DNA of 64,000 bases from Nocardia tengchongensis (GCF_018362975.1 NZ_CP074371.1:5704001-5768000); one strand, 5' to 3'. Positions 29,688 to 41,123 are shown, counted from the stretch's first letter. A program made the numbers and translations. Notes: generated by a model not told the origin, from the letters alone.

Positions 29688-29936
29688 CTACTTGCTGACG
29701 GCCTTGCCGGCTTTACGGCGGTTGGCACCGCCTCGGCTGCGGAGTTGCACATGCGACTCCACGAGCACGTTGTGAATGAAGCCGTACGACCGCCCGGTCT
29801 CCCGGGCTAGTGACCGGATACTGGCTCCGGCCTCGTACTGCTTCTTGAGCTGGGATTGCAAGCGATCGCGGGATTTCCCGGTGACGCGCGTGCCTTTACC
29901 CAATACGGCTTTACCCTGTGCGGGCCTGTCACTCAT
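29688..29936 (-). CDS. Small helix-turn-helix protein (Rv1473A-like)
   Basis: 82 aa. A basic N-terminus (GKGTRVTGKSRDRLQSQLKK) precedes a helix-turn-helix QYEAGASIRSLARETGRSYG followed by FIHNVLVESHV, and a basic tail. The neighbouring ABC-F gene and the overall order match Rv1473A-Rv1473 of M. tuberculosis. DNA-binding regulator by inference. Confidence 0.85.
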   Translation of the reverse strand: MSDRPAQGKAVLGKGTRVTGKSRDRLQSQLKKQYEAGASIRSLARETGRSYGFIHNVLVESHVQLRSRGGANRRKAGKAVSK

Positions 29937-30064
29937 GGCTTCCTCCGAGTCGCCGTGGGCGCCTCATTCCAGGGTAGAGACTCGGATGCCTGTGATCAAC
30001 GAAACGGTGTGATGTGAATCACCGAGTTTTGCCGAACCCGCGTTTTTCGGTGCGGGAAGCGAGT

Positions 30065-30101
30065 TTCCGGGCCCGGATGGTGGTTTTTTCCGGGCCCGGA
30101 A
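30065..30101. terminator. Inverted repeat 3' of the ABC-F gene
   Basis: TTCCGGGCCCGGA (30065-30077) and TCCGGGCCCGGAA (30089-30101) can form a 13-bp stem with a T-rich loop, just after the ABC-F stop on the minus strand. Confidence 0.6.
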
Positions 30102-30110
30102 CGCGCATGC

Positions 30111-31741
<1,631 letters not shown>

Positions 31742-32051
31742 AAGCGTCTCCTCGGTATGGCGGATGCCGATAGTTAACTGAGCGATTGTGCGTCACGCCG
31801 ACACACAAGAACCACCGATTTTACCGTCGCCATGTCCCGGGCACCGAATCGAGCACACCTCCTGCTATCCGAGCTCGCGGATCGGCGCGCTCCGGGTGAT
31901 GCGTGCCACACCCCGGCGGTTGTGATCGGTCACAGCCGGTGCCGCTCGCTGTTTGCCATTGATCCAGGAAATCGCGAGGTACCGGACTCGGCGCGGGTAC
32001 CGCCAATACTGTCGGCGCCAGGGGGACTCTCCGGGGTCGAAGGAGTCATCG
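31742..32051. other. Divergent promoter region of ABC-F and PucR genes
   Basis: 310 bases. GCGCTCC at 31886 and GGTGATGCGTGCCAC after it, and a CCGGTG/CACCGG-like symmetry around 31935-31945, are the only structures noted; no attenuator peptide with start, ribosome site and hairpin could be defined. Confidence 0.3.
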
Positions 32052-33353
32052 ATGACTGTAGGTAGCGCCGAACGGCACGGTCTGACGATGTCGGGCAAGC
32101 CGATGTCCTCGCCGTTGCGGGACGTGTGGACGCTCTCCCGCCAGATGGTCGGCCATTTCGTCGAGAAGGTGGTGCCGTGCGGGACGCTGCCGGGCGATGC
32201 CATCCACGGTGACATCACCACGATCACCCGGGTCTGTCTGCAGCTGGCGGTGAGCATGCTCGACGGCACCGACATCCCGGCGAAGACCGGCCGGCTGCAG
32301 GAGGCCGCGGCACAGTGGGCGCGGGAGGGCGTTCCCATCGACACCGTGCACCACGCCATCCACGAGGGGTTCAAGATCGGGGTCGATCTCGTCGTGTCCA
32401 CCGGGACGCGCAAGTACCTCGACACCGAGGACGGCGCGATGCTCATGCTCACCAAGGCCGACTACCTGAACCTGATCGGGGGCACGAAGCTCGTCGTCGA
32501 GATGCTCGATCAGATGACCTCGATCGTGTCCATGGCCTACCTGCGCGAACTGCGTGCGGTGGTCGGCGAGCACCACACCGCGGTGCACACCCTCACCTCG
32601 GCCTTGCTCGGCGGGTATTCCACCTCCACCATGGCCCGCGAGTGCGGCATCGAGATCGCCGACCGGTATTCCGTTCTGGCGCTGTCGATTCCCGCGCACC
32701 CCGAAGAACGCGACCCCACCCTCGACGGCAAGGTGGTCGCGCGCCGCAAGCTGCGCCGCGTGCAGGCCGAACTGGCCACGCTGTGCGGCGATCAGGCCCT
32801 GTCGCTGCTCAGTGTCGACGGCGGCACGATCCTGATCCCGGAGGCCGCCGCACCCGCGGCCGAACTGGACCAGCTGGTCACGCAACTGTCCCGGGCGGCC
32901 CGGGTGCCGATCATGGCCGCTGTCGTCGCCTCCGGGCCGGAGCAGGTGCCCGCCGCCGCGGACCAGGCCCATGAGCTGCTCGACATGGTGCAGCGACTGC
33001 GATGCGTGCGCGGGCTGTACCGCTTCGACGATCTGGCCCTGGAATTCCAGTTGACCCGGCCGGGTCCCGGACGGGAATTCCTCGGTTCCCTGCTCGATCC
33101 GCTCGACGCGCAGCCCGAACTGCTCGAGACCCTGCGGCGGCACATCGCGAACAATCTCAACCGTCAGCGCACCGCGCGGGAGTTACACGTGCATACCAAC
33201 ACCGTCGACTACCGGCTCAAACGCATCAACCAGCTGACCGGTTTCGACCCCACCGAGACCTCCGGTCTGTGGTACCTGCGATCGGCGCTGGTCGCCCGCA
33301 CGTACCGGGCTCCCGGCGAGGGACTCCCGGCCGCCGCGCCCGGTCCGCGCTGA
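32052..33353 (+). CDS. PucR/CdaR-type transcriptional regulator
   Basis: 433 aa from ATG 32052 (AAGGAG six bases upstream). An N-terminal helical domain of RsbRD/PucR type (residues ~1-150) is followed by a GGDEF-like non-catalytic middle region (YSVLALSIPAHPEERDPTLD) and the C-terminal PucR helix-turn-helix: ETLRRHIANNLNRQRTARELHVH, then TNTVDYRLKRINQLTGFDP. Probably a cytoplasmic activator; the effector is unknown. Its target could be the convergent glycolipid operon or the ABC-F gene, but no site shows this. Confidence 0.88.
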   Translation: MTVGSAERHGLTMSGKPMSSPLRDVWTLSRQMVGHFVEKVVPCGTLPGDAIHGDITTITRVCLQLAVSMLDGTDIPAKTGRLQEAAAQWAREGVPIDTVHHAIHEGFKIGVDLVVSTGTRKYLDTEDGAMLMLTKADYLNLIGGTKLVVEMLDQMTSIVSMAYLRELRAVVGEHHTAVHTLTSALLGGYSTSTMARECGIEIADRYSVLALSIPAHPEERDPTLDGKVVARRKLRRVQAELATLCGDQALSLLSVDGGTILIPEAAAPAAELDQLVTQLSRAARVPIMAAVVASGPEQVPAAADQAHELLDMVQRLRCVRGLYRFDDLALEFQLTRPGPGREFLGSLLDPLDAQPELLETLRRHIANNLNRQRTARELHVHTNTVDYRLKRINQLTGFDPTETSGLWYLRSALVARTYRAPGEGLPAAAPGPR

Positions 33354-33370
33354 ACGATGCGGGACCGGAC

Positions 33371-34403
33371 CTACCCGCCGCCCAGGGCCGCGTCGAGCAT
33401 CGGCCACGAACGGTGCAGGTCCTCCTGCCAGTACCCCCAGGAGTGGGTGCCGGTCGAACGCAGATCGACGGTGGCGGGCACGCCGAGCTGGGCGAGCCGA
33501 TCCCGCAGCGCACGCGTACAGGTGTTCATGACGGCTTCCAGGGGCGCGCCGAAGAGCAGTTGCCAGGCCAGGTGCGGGAGGTCGCCGTGCGTGCCCTCCG
33601 GGGTGTCCAGCGGCCCGGGCAGGCCGGTGCCGGTGGAGAGGTAGATCGCGGTGCCGCGCAAGCGGTCGGCGTGCAGGTAGGCTTCGTGGGCGGCCCAGTC
33701 GCTCGCGCCGAACGGTCCCCACATGTTGAGCGCGTTGCCGCGGTAGCGGGCGACCACCGCTCTGACGAAGGCCTGCCCCTGCGGATCGCTGGTGCGCACG
33801 CACCCGCTGTAGGAGGCGATGGCCCGGTACAGCCCGGGCGCGGCCAGGGCGAGCTGGAAGACGGAGGTGCCGGCCATGGAGATGCCGGCGATGGCGTTGG
33901 CGCCGTTGCCGGTCAGGGCCGCGTCCACGATCGGCGGGAGTTCGCGGGTGAGGAAGGTGGTCCAGCGTGGACGGCCCAGGACCGGATCGTCGAATTCCCA
34001 ATCGGTGAAATAGCTTCCGGCCCCGCCGATCGGGATCACCACGTTCACGTGTTTGTCGCGAACGAAATCCGCCACGTCGGTTTCGTCGTACCAGCTGCCC
34101 TCCACTCCCCCGTTCGCACCGTTGAGGAGATAGAGGGTGGGCGCCGGGGCGCCGTCGTCAGCCCCGCGCACGATGCGGCTGCGGATGACGGTGTGCATGG
34201 CGGCGGAGTACGTACAGGTCCGATACCCGGTCGTGCAGCGGCTCGATCCGCTCGAGGTGGGAACCATCGACCGTCCAGGGGTCGGCGGGCTCGGTGTGGC
34301 CCGGAGCCGCGCACGGGACGGCGGCCAGCACGGCCAGCGCCGCCACCACGAGGCGCAGACCGGCTGTCCGCCAGGCCTTGTCGCCACCGTGGCGCGCGGT
34401 CAC
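33371..34403 (-). pseudogene. Mycolyltransferase/antigen-85-like esterase, frameshifted
   Basis: The gene starts at GTG 34403, overlapping the upstream glycosyltransferase stop (GTGA). The first frame gives a signal peptide (TAGLRLVVAALAVLAAVPCA) and EPLHDRVSDLYV; near 34208 the frame changes and the rest reads SAAMHTVIRSRI, TLYLLNGANGG, NVVIPIGGAGSYFTDWE, the nucleophile elbow GISMAGTSVFQ, and the C-terminal GTHSWGYWQEDL with the catalytic His. This is the alpha/beta-hydrolase family of antigen 85, which transfers mycoloyl groups onto trehalose or arabinogalactan. Net shift is +1 (or -2). Last gene of the five-gene operon; a closely similar paralogue lies divergently at 39993. Confidence 0.88.
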
Positions 34404-35332
34404 GAGGCCACTCCGCCGACGGCGCGCACGGTGTTCATGGCGGGCCGGTCGGTGAGCGACACCGTTCCGACACTGCGATGCCAGCCCGCCCGGTCGGGCC
34501 GGTATCGAGCCAGGCCGATCCCCGAATCACGGATGCCGAGCCGGTCCAGCAGGGTGGCGATGAGTTGGCGGCTCATGTCGGCGAGTTCGTGGGTCGGGCG
34601 GTTGCGGTGGATCCGCGTCCCGAGGTCGACCTGTGCGATGGCCTGGGGGCCGTGGCGCTGCCAGGCATCCAGGAGGATTCCGATGTCGACTCCGTAGCCG
34701 GGTGCGAAAGGGATGCCGCTCAACAGATTCCGGGTGGCGGCGTACTCCCCGCCGAGCGGTTGCAGCACCTCCCCGAGCTCGGGTGCGAGCGCGGTGAGCA
34801 AGGGCCGCGCAACCAGCTGGGTGACCCGCCCGCCGCCCTCGGGATCACCGGCCGGATCGGCCGCCAGCGGACGCCGGTAGTAGCCCTTCACCAGTTCGAT
34901 GTCCTCGTGGAAGAGCAGCGGGGCCAGCAGCGAGGGGACGAACAGCGGGCTGGGGGCCAGCAGGTCGGAATCGATGAAGACGACCAGATCACCGGTGGTC
35001 ACCGCCAGTGATCGCCACAGCGCCTCGCCCTTGCCCGGGCGCGCCGGGATCTCCGGCAGCACCTCATCGGCCGCGTATACCGCTGTGGCTCCGGCGGATT
35101 CGGCCACCGTGACGGTGTCGTCGGTGGATCCGGAGTCGATCACGACGAGTTCGTCCACCAACGTGCCCACCAGGGGGCGGATGGACGCCAGCACCCCGGC
35201 GATGGTGGCCTGTTCGTCGAGGGCCGGCAGCACCACCGACACGGTGCGACCGGCCTTGCGCCCCACCAGCTCCGGCAGCGACCACGGCCAGTCGAACCAG
35301 GTGACGCCGGTGCGGTACGTGCGATTGGTCAT
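34400..35332 (-). CDS. gpgS: Glucosyl-3-phosphoglycerate synthase-like glycosyltransferase (GT81)
   Basis: 310 aa from ATG 35332 (GGAG six bases upstream). Strongly like GpgS/Rv1208: AGRTVSVVLPALDEQATIAG, DELVVIDSGSTDDT, PGKGEALWRSLAVTTGDLVV followed by FIDSDL (metal-binding DSD), KGYYRRPL, RVTQLVARPLL, LGGEYAATR and APGYGVDIG. GpgS makes glucosyl-3-phosphoglycerate from NDP-glucose, the first step of methylglucose lipopolysaccharides. Here it is cotranslated with an acyltransferase, exporter, GT-C enzyme and esterase, so its product may instead feed an acylated glycolipid. Start and stop both overlap neighbours by four bases. Confidence 0.85.
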   Translation of the reverse strand: MTNRTYRTGVTWFDWPWSLPELVGRKAGRTVSVVLPALDEQATIAGVLASIRPLVGTLVDELVVIDSGSTDDTVTVAESAGATAVYAADEVLPEIPARPGKGEALWRSLAVTTGDLVVFIDSDLLAPSPLFVPSLLAPLLFHEDIELVKGYYRRPLAADPAGDPEGGGRVTQLVARPLLTALAPELGEVLQPLGGEYAATRNLLSGIPFAPGYGVDIGILLDAWQRHGPQAIAQVDLGTRIHRNRPTHELADMSRQLIATLLDRLGIRDSGIGLARYRPDRAGWHRSVGTVSLTDRPAMNTVRAVGGVAS

Positions 35333-36879
35333 GGATGTCTCCATTCCTGCGAGTTGACGGCGAGGGTGCGCCACTGCGGCCAGGTGTCGGCCCAGGCGCG
35401 GCGGGGATGGTCGCAGCGCCAGATCACCACCGCGCGCGTGATACCGGGGAACCCGAGCCGGTCGTCGAGCCGAGACACCGGCACGACCGCGGAAAACTGC
35501 TGTCGCAGCATCGATTCCGCGGACGTGTCGCCGACGTAGAGCACCGTGGCGGCGTCCGGCGGCACCCCGAAGTACGCGAATCCGCGATTCGGGCTGAACA
35601 CCGGCGGCAGATCCTGGCCCAGCTGATCGAGCGCCGCTGCCTGCCAATAGGTTCGGGTGACGATGATCGGACGCACGCCGGTGGATGTCGAGACATCGCT
35701 CGCCACGGCGTCGACCGACGACACGAGCTCGCCCCAGCCGTCCATGCCGAACAACCGCATCCGCGTGGACATCGCGCGCTGTGTGTCGGTGGATTCCCGC
35801 AGTGTCGTCGCCGGGCGGGGCAGCAGGCAGAGCACCGCGAGCGCGATGCCCGCCGATGCCGCCCCGGCCGCGAGCGCTGCCGTGGCAACCCATCTCGGGC
35901 CGTCACGGTCGCTCGCCCAGACCGCGCCGGCGGCGATCACGAGCGGGAAGACGCCCGCCACGTAGTAGGGGCGGGACGCGGTGGCGGCCACGAACAGCAG
36001 CGGCCCCGCCACGCCGACCGCGGCGAATCGATAGGGGCGCAACGCCGGCGACCGCGCGAGCGCCCAGCATCCCGCCGCCGCGAGCGGCACCCCGGCGACC
36101 CCGAGCAGCAGGGCCAGCTGCAGCGGGAGTCCGGCGACACCGCCGGTGGCGGCGCGCTGCTCGGCCGCGATCACCGGACCCATGGCCAGCTGCGGCCAGC
36201 CGTTGCGCGCTTGCCACCACAGGCTCGGGATCGCGGTCGCCACGACCGCCGCGACCGCCGCCCACAGGGCGCGGCGGCGCAGCATCTCGCGCGGCCCGAA
36301 GACCATCACGCCCACCGCCAATGCCCCGGCGAGCACCGGCAACAGCATTTTCACCTGCACGTCGATCACGGCCACGACGGCGAGCGCGGCGAAGAGCCGG
36401 TCGTCACGAATCCGCGTCCAGCGCACCATGATCCACAGCAGCGCCGACCAGAGCGGCGCATCGAGGGCGAACGTGGACAAGCTCGCGGCCTGCGTGATCA
36501 CGAAGGGTGAGACTGCGAAGGCGAACGCCGACGACGTCTGCGCTCGACGGCCACCGCCCAGTTCCCGGGCCAGTCCCGCGCACACCCAGATCCCGGCGAC
36601 GGCGCCCAGGATCGACGGAATACGCAGGACCACCAGCGATCCCGGCGCGATCCACTCCGCGCAGCGCGCGAGCAACGGAACCAAGGGACCTTGATCGACA
36701 TAGCCGGGCGCGAGCCTGCGCCCGGCGGCGCGGAAGTACAGTTCGTCGCCGAAATAGCCGTAGCGGCCGGACCGGACGGTCAGCAGCACCGCCGCCGTCG
36801 CCGACACCGCACCGACACCGCGAACTGCCCACGGGGACAACGCCGTCACCGGCGACCTCTGTCGGGACGTCACGGTCAT
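35329..36879 (-). CDS. GT-C membrane glycosyltransferase (GT39/ArnT-like)
   Basis: 516 aa from ATG 36879. About ten to eleven membrane segments in the N-terminal 390 residues, with the GT-C acidic motif YGYFGDELYFRAAG in the first outer loop (residues ~40-53) and GYVDQGPLVPLLA after it. A soluble C-terminal domain follows. Such enzymes use polyprenyl-phosphate sugars to glycosylate acceptors on the outer face of the membrane. Overlaps the MFS gene upstream and gpgS-like gene downstream by ATGA, so it is part of one translation-coupled operon. Acceptor unknown; a glycolipid is likely. Confidence 0.85.
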   Translation of the reverse strand: MTVTSRQRSPVTALSPWAVRGVGAVSATAAVLLTVRSGRYGYFGDELYFRAAGRRLAPGYVDQGPLVPLLARCAEWIAPGSLVVLRIPSILGAVAGIWVCAGLARELGGGRRAQTSSAFAFAVSPFVITQAASLSTFALDAPLWSALLWIMVRWTRIRDDRLFAALAVVAVIDVQVKMLLPVLAGALAVGVMVFGPREMLRRRALWAAVAAVVATAIPSLWWQARNGWPQLAMGPVIAAEQRAATGGVAGLPLQLALLLGVAGVPLAAAGCWALARSPALRPYRFAAVGVAGPLLFVAATASRPYYVAGVFPLVIAAGAVWASDRDGPRWVATAALAAGAASAGIALAVLCLLPRPATTLRESTDTQRAMSTRMRLFGMDGWGELVSSVDAVASDVSTSTGVRPIIVTRTYWQAAALDQLGQDLPPVFSPNRGFAYFGVPPDAATVLYVGDTSAESMLRQQFSAVVPVSRLDDRLGFPGITRAVVIWRCDHPRRAWADTWPQWRTLAVNSQEWRHP

Positions 36880-38324
36880 GACCGCCGCCTGGGCAGCGCG
36901 AGGGTCAGCAGGGCCAGGCCCGCCGACACGCCCGCCATGGTCCACAGCACGGTGGTGATCGCCTCCAGGTACGACCGCTGCGACACCCGATCGAAGAACA
37001 CCATGCCGAGCACCGCCACCCCGACCGCGCTGCCGATCTGCTGCACGGCGGGCACGATTCCCGAGGCCGACCCGGTGACCCGGTCGGCGACGCCGCGCAG
37101 CATGACCGACGGCAGCGGCGCGGCGAACCAGCCCATCCCGGCTCCGGCGGTGAACACCGGCCACGCCAGCGCACCGATATCGACCGCTGAGCCGGTGGTG
37201 TCGATGACCGTCGCGGCCGCCCCCAACGCGACCGCGAAGATCCCCACCCCCACGGTCAGCGCCCGAGCACCCCACAGCGACAGCAGGATCGGCGACGACA
37301 GCGCGCCGGCCACCGCGCCGATCGCGAAGGGGAGCATCAACAGCCCCGTTCGCGAGGCCGACCAGCTCAGCCCGCTCTGCACGGTCACCGACACCGTGAA
37401 CAGCAGCGCGGTGAACATGCCGTAGAAGACCGCCATCAGGATCGCTCCGATCGCGAAATCGCGGTCGGCGAACAACTCCGGTCGCACCAGCGGATCGCCT
37501 CCGGCCCGCGCCTGTCGTCGCTGACGGTGAACGAACACCGCCAGCAGCGGGGCCGATGATCCGAGCAGCACCCACAGCGCCGGCGGCCAGCCCAGCTCGC
37601 GCCCCGCGGTCAGCGGGAACACCAGCGCCGCCAGGCCGGTGGCCGACAGCAGTACTCCCGCGAGATCGAGTTCGCGTGCGGTCACCGGACGCGGCGACTC
37701 GCCCGGCGGCCCCTCTGCCACGTACCGGCGCCCCAAGGCGATGGCGAGAGCACACAGCGGCACGTTGACCAGAAAGATTGCCCGCCAACCCACTCCGAGG
37801 GCGTTCGCGTCCACCAGCGCTCCCCCGGCCAGCGGACCGGCCAGCCCGGCCAGTCCGGCGACCGCGCCGTAGACGCCGAACGCCGCCCCGCGGCCGCGCT
37901 CGGGGAAGGCGCCGGTGATGATGGCGATGGTCTGCGCGGACGCCGCGGCGGCGGCCACTCCCGCCACGGCCCGCGCCGCCACCAATTCGGCCGCGCCCGA
38001 GGCGATCCCGCACCACAGCGACGCCGCCGCGAAGGCGCCGACCGCGGTCAGGAATACCGTGCGCCGGCCGAACAGATCGCCGAGCCGGGCCGCGGTCAGC
38101 AGGGTGCAGGCGAACGCGAGACCGTACCCGGTGACGATCAGCAGCTGCTCCGCGGCGTCGGCGCGCAACGCCCGGGCCACCGCGGGCACGGCGGTGTGGA
38201 CGATGGTCAGGTCCAGCATCTGTATGAACACCGCGACCAGGCAGGCGCCGAGGACGCCCCACGCGCCCGGTGTTCCGGCCGTGCGCGCGGAATCGCCGGG
38301 CGTGCCGGAGATCCGGACGGTCAT
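36876..38324 (-). CDS. MFS exporter, DHA2 (14-TM) type
   Basis: 482 aa from ATG 38324. Fourteen hydrophobic segments and the DHA2 motifs: motif D1 LDLTIVHTAVPAVARAL, motif A GRLGDLFGRR variant (AARLGDLFGRRTVF), motif C-like GPLAGGALVDANALGVGWR. Drug:H+ antiporter family; in this operon it most likely exports the product of the acyltransferase and glycosyltransferases. ATGA overlaps on both sides. Confidence 0.92.
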   Translation of the reverse strand: MTVRISGTPGDSARTAGTPGAWGVLGACLVAVFIQMLDLTIVHTAVPAVARALRADAAEQLLIVTGYGLAFACTLLTAARLGDLFGRRTVFLTAVGAFAAASLWCGIASGAAELVAARAVAGVAAAAASAQTIAIITGAFPERGRGAAFGVYGAVAGLAGLAGPLAGGALVDANALGVGWRAIFLVNVPLCALAIALGRRYVAEGPPGESPRPVTARELDLAGVLLSATGLAALVFPLTAGRELGWPPALWVLLGSSAPLLAVFVHRQRRQARAGGDPLVRPELFADRDFAIGAILMAVFYGMFTALLFTVSVTVQSGLSWSASRTGLLMLPFAIGAVAGALSSPILLSLWGARALTVGVGIFAVALGAAATVIDTTGSAVDIGALAWPVFTAGAGMGWFAAPLPSVMLRGVADRVTGSASGIVPAVQQIGSAVGVAVLGMVFFDRVSQRSYLEAITTVLWTMAGVSAGLALLTLALPRRRS

Positions 38325-39739
38325 GACGCCGCCGGGGCCCGGACCGCGTAGTCGCCGTCGGCGGCCACCGCCGTGACGATGCCGAGCAGCGTCTTCACAT
38401 ACCGTTCGACCGAGGCGTGGGCCTGGGCGGTGTCGGGGAACAGCAGGCTCAGCGTGGTGACATCGTGGAAGCGGTTGACCCACAGGTAGACCTCGCCGGC
38501 GCTGGCACGGCTGCCGTACATGCCGCCCTTGATGGCGTCGAACATGTCCGCCCCGGCCATCTTCCGGACATCGACGTAGGACACCATCGGGGCGGCCCAG
38601 CCCGGCTCGGTCCGGATGCCGAGCTCCGGTGTCACCAGTTCGAGCACGCGGTGCACCGACACCGCGGCCAGGTCCTTGGCCCGCTCGGTGGCTTCGTGCG
38701 CGACGGTGACCAGGGTGGTGAAGTTGTCCTCGGCGTGGACGGTCAGCGCCACCGGGATCAGGTTGGTGTACCAGCCCACCGATGCGGACTCGCCGGGCAG
38801 GACGCGGGTATTGGCCGGGCTGAAGCCCAGATAGTGGGTGTGGCCGGACAATTCGAATTCCGCCAGGGCGATGGCCGCGAACAGTCCGCCCAGGAATCGG
38901 CCGCCGTGATCGCGGCAGACCTGTTCGAAGCGGAGCGCGTCGGGCTCGCTGAACAATGGCCTTGTCACCTGCGCGCCCCGGCCGTAGCCGGGCGCGGCGC
39001 CCAACTCGAGCGGGAAGCTGGGCACGTCGCCGTCGTTGTGCCGCAACAGGTCCAGCCAGGTGCGGACCTCGGGTGAGGCGGGCGTCAGCTGCGCGTTGTG
39101 GGCGCGCTCGCGCGCACAGTAGTCGATATGCCCGGCCACCGGGGGCAATGGGTGTGTGCCGCCGGACAATTCGTTGCCGTAGAGCAGCAGCAGTTCCACA
39201 CACGAGAGCGCCTGTGCCACACCGTCGGTGTGCAGGTGGTCGACCGCGGCGTAGAAGGTGAACGATCCCGATCGCGCGATGACGCCGAAGGAGAAGCAGT
39301 CCCAGTCGAACGCGCCCGGCGTGCCGGTCTGGACGAGGTCGCGCAGGGCCTCGATATCGGTGACCTCGCCGTGGTCGGTGGCGGTGAACTCGATGGCGGC
39401 GGGGTCGGCGACATGCCGCTCGATCCGGCCGTCCGCTGCCGGTGCGAACCAGCTCGTGAACGTATCGTGCCGCCGCAGAAAGGCATTGACGGTGGCCGTC
39501 AGGGCCGGGTACTCGGGCGCGGCCGTGATGTCGAACGAGATCATGCACAGCCGTGAAGCCCGCACACCGGCGTCGGCGTTGCGATGGACAGCGCGCAGGT
39601 AGGCCTCCTGCTGATACGACGGCCCGACCTCGTGCACCGGAGCCCGCAACACCGCCGCCCGCGAGGCGGGTGAGGCCGTCCAGGTGGTGAGCCGGCCCGG
39701 CTCCGGATGCCAGTCGTCGAAGAAGCCGAATGCGACCAT
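38321..39739 (-). CDS. PapA-like condensation-domain acyltransferase
   Basis: 472 aa, first gene of the operon, from ATG 39739 with GAGGG upstream. The C/PapA active-site motif appears as AAVDHLHTDGV near residue 168 (H-X3-D-G). N-terminal residues include WTASPASRAAVLRAPV and the tunnel region YQQEAYLRAVH; the C-terminal half has GFSPANTR, GWYTNLIPV and SYVDVRKMAG. PapA enzymes esterify hydroxyls of trehalose or phthiocerol with acyl groups; the family also includes NRPS condensation domains, but no NRPS is next to this gene. Probable role: acylation of a sugar before export by the adjacent MFS protein. Confidence 0.87.
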   Translation of the reverse strand: MVAFGFFDDWHPEPGRLTTWTASPASRAAVLRAPVHEVGPSYQQEAYLRAVHRNADAGVRASRLCMISFDITAAPEYPALTATVNAFLRRHDTFTSWFAPAADGRIERHVADPAAIEFTATDHGEVTDIEALRDLVQTGTPGAFDWDCFSFGVIARSGSFTFYAAVDHLHTDGVAQALSCVELLLLYGNELSGGTHPLPPVAGHIDYCARERAHNAQLTPASPEVRTWLDLLRHNDGDVPSFPLELGAAPGYGRGAQVTRPLFSEPDALRFEQVCRDHGGRFLGGLFAAIALAEFELSGHTHYLGFSPANTRVLPGESASVGWYTNLIPVALTVHAEDNFTTLVTVAHEATERAKDLAAVSVHRVLELVTPELGIRTEPGWAAPMVSYVDVRKMAGADMFDAIKGGMYGSRASAGEVYLWVNRFHDVTTLSLLFPDTAQAHASVERYVKTLLGIVTAVAADGDYAVRAPAAS

Positions 39740-39992
39740 GGATGCCCTCGATCCGTACAGCAGAACCCTGAACTGTGACCGCGGCCGCTGGCCCGCCGGT
39801 GACAGGGTTCCGAGTGAACGTCACGACACCGGCCTCGGCCAGCGACGGCACCCAGGTCTGTGACCGTTCCCAAAGCGTCTCGACGGCGGCCGTATCAACT
39901 CCCAAAACAGCGCGAGAAACGTTGTTCTGCCCCGCCTTTCGCCCTAGCGTCCGGATCCGACCGGCTGGACTCGACGCGATCGGAGGATTCGG

Positions 39993-41014
39993 GTGAAATC
40001 GGCAAGTCTGCTGCTGGCGCTGCTGCTGACGTCCACCTCGTGGGGCATCCCGGCGGCGGCCGATCCCATCTCCCCGGCCGATGCCGCGGCCGCGGCGCGC
40101 CCGGCGCCGGACGGATCCCGGCTCCTGACCGCGACCGAGGCGCCCGACGGCCTGCTCGACGTCCGCGTCCACTCCGCCGCGATGAACACCGATATCGCGC
40201 TGCGGGTGCTGCGCGCACCGGACGCCGCCGCACCCGCGCCGGTGCTGTATCTGCTCAACGGTGCCGGCGGCGGCGTGGATGCCAGTAGCTGGCCCGAGCA
40301 GACCGACATCGCCGACTTCTTCCGGCACAAGCAGATCACCGTCGTCACCCCGCTGGGCGGCAGCGGCAGCTACTTCACCGATTGGCTCGCCGACGATCCG
40401 ATCCTGGGTCGCCAGCGCTGGTCCACTTTCCTCACCCGCGAGCTCCCGCCGATCATCGACTCGGCCTTCGACGGCACCGGCGCGAACGCCCTCGCCGGCA
40501 TCTCCATGGCCGGCACCTCGGTATTCCAGCTGGCGATCGCCGCCCCCGGCGTCTACCGGGCGATCGGCTCCTACAGCGGATGCGCCGGCACCAGCGACCC
40601 CCTCGGCCGCCTCTTCGTCGACGCGGTGGTGCTGCGCTGGCGCGGCGACCCGACCAATATGTGGGGCCCGCCCGACAGTCCGGTCTGGCCCGCCAACGAT
40701 CCCTACCTGCACGCCGACCAACTCCGCGGCACGTCCATCTACCTGTCCACCGGAACCGGCCTCCCCGGCCCCTCGACACCCTCGACGGCCCCGGAATCCA
40801 CGGCAGCCCGACCAAACTCCTCGGCCAGCTCACCAGCGGCGCCTTCCTGGAAGCGATCACCGACACCTGCGCCCGCGCCCTCCGCGCCCGGCTCAGCGAT
40901 CTGGGCATCGCCGCCACCGTCAACCTGCGCCCCGTCGGCACCCACTCGTGGGGCTATTGGCAACAGGACCTGCACGATTCCTGGCCGCTGTTCGAGCGCG
41001 CACTGCGCGGCTGA
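39993..41014 (+). pseudogene. Mycolyltransferase/antigen-85-like esterase, one-base frameshift
   Basis: GTG 39993 has GGAGG seven bases upstream. Signal peptide (SASLLLALLLTSTSWGIPAAA), then VHSAAMNTDIALRV, VLYLLNGAGGG, GSGSYFTDWLADDP, nucleophile GISMAGTSVFQ, YSGCAGTSD and YLSTGTGLPG. At about 40768 one C is missing from a C run; the rest (LDTLDGPGIHGSPTKLL, ATVNLRPVGTHSWGYWQQDL) is in the next frame and ends at 41014. Divergent from the acyltransferase operon across 253 bases and about 60 percent similar by eye to the operon esterase at 33371. Secreted acyltransferase or esterase of the antigen 85 fold; substrate unproven. Confidence 0.88.
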
Positions 41015-41070
41015 ACCGCTTCATCCGAACGTCTCGTGATTCTCCAGCAATCAACAAATAGATGCGCGAG

Positions 41071-41086
41071 TGCTAATGTTTTAGCA
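41071..41086. promoter_or_regulatory. Palindromic operator before the His-rich gene
   Basis: TGCTAATGTTTTAGCA (6-bp arms, four-base centre) lies 37 bases before ATG 41124. Symmetry and position suggest a metal-responsive repressor site (Zur/Fur or ArsR/SmtB type). Confidence 0.55.
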
Positions 41087-41123
41087 GGTGGGGAACCCGG
41101 GTCAACGAGGGAGCGGAGTCAAA

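Noticed and set aside
34400..35332. Generic GT2 glycosyltransferase
   Set aside because: Motifs PGKGEALWRSLA, DSD, ARPLL and GGEYAATR are specific to GpgS (GT81).
38325..40721. Open frame reading upstream of the MFS start through the acyltransferase and esterase genes
   Set aside because: It is an out-of-frame extension; the MFS protein starts at ATG 38324 with a four-base overlap.
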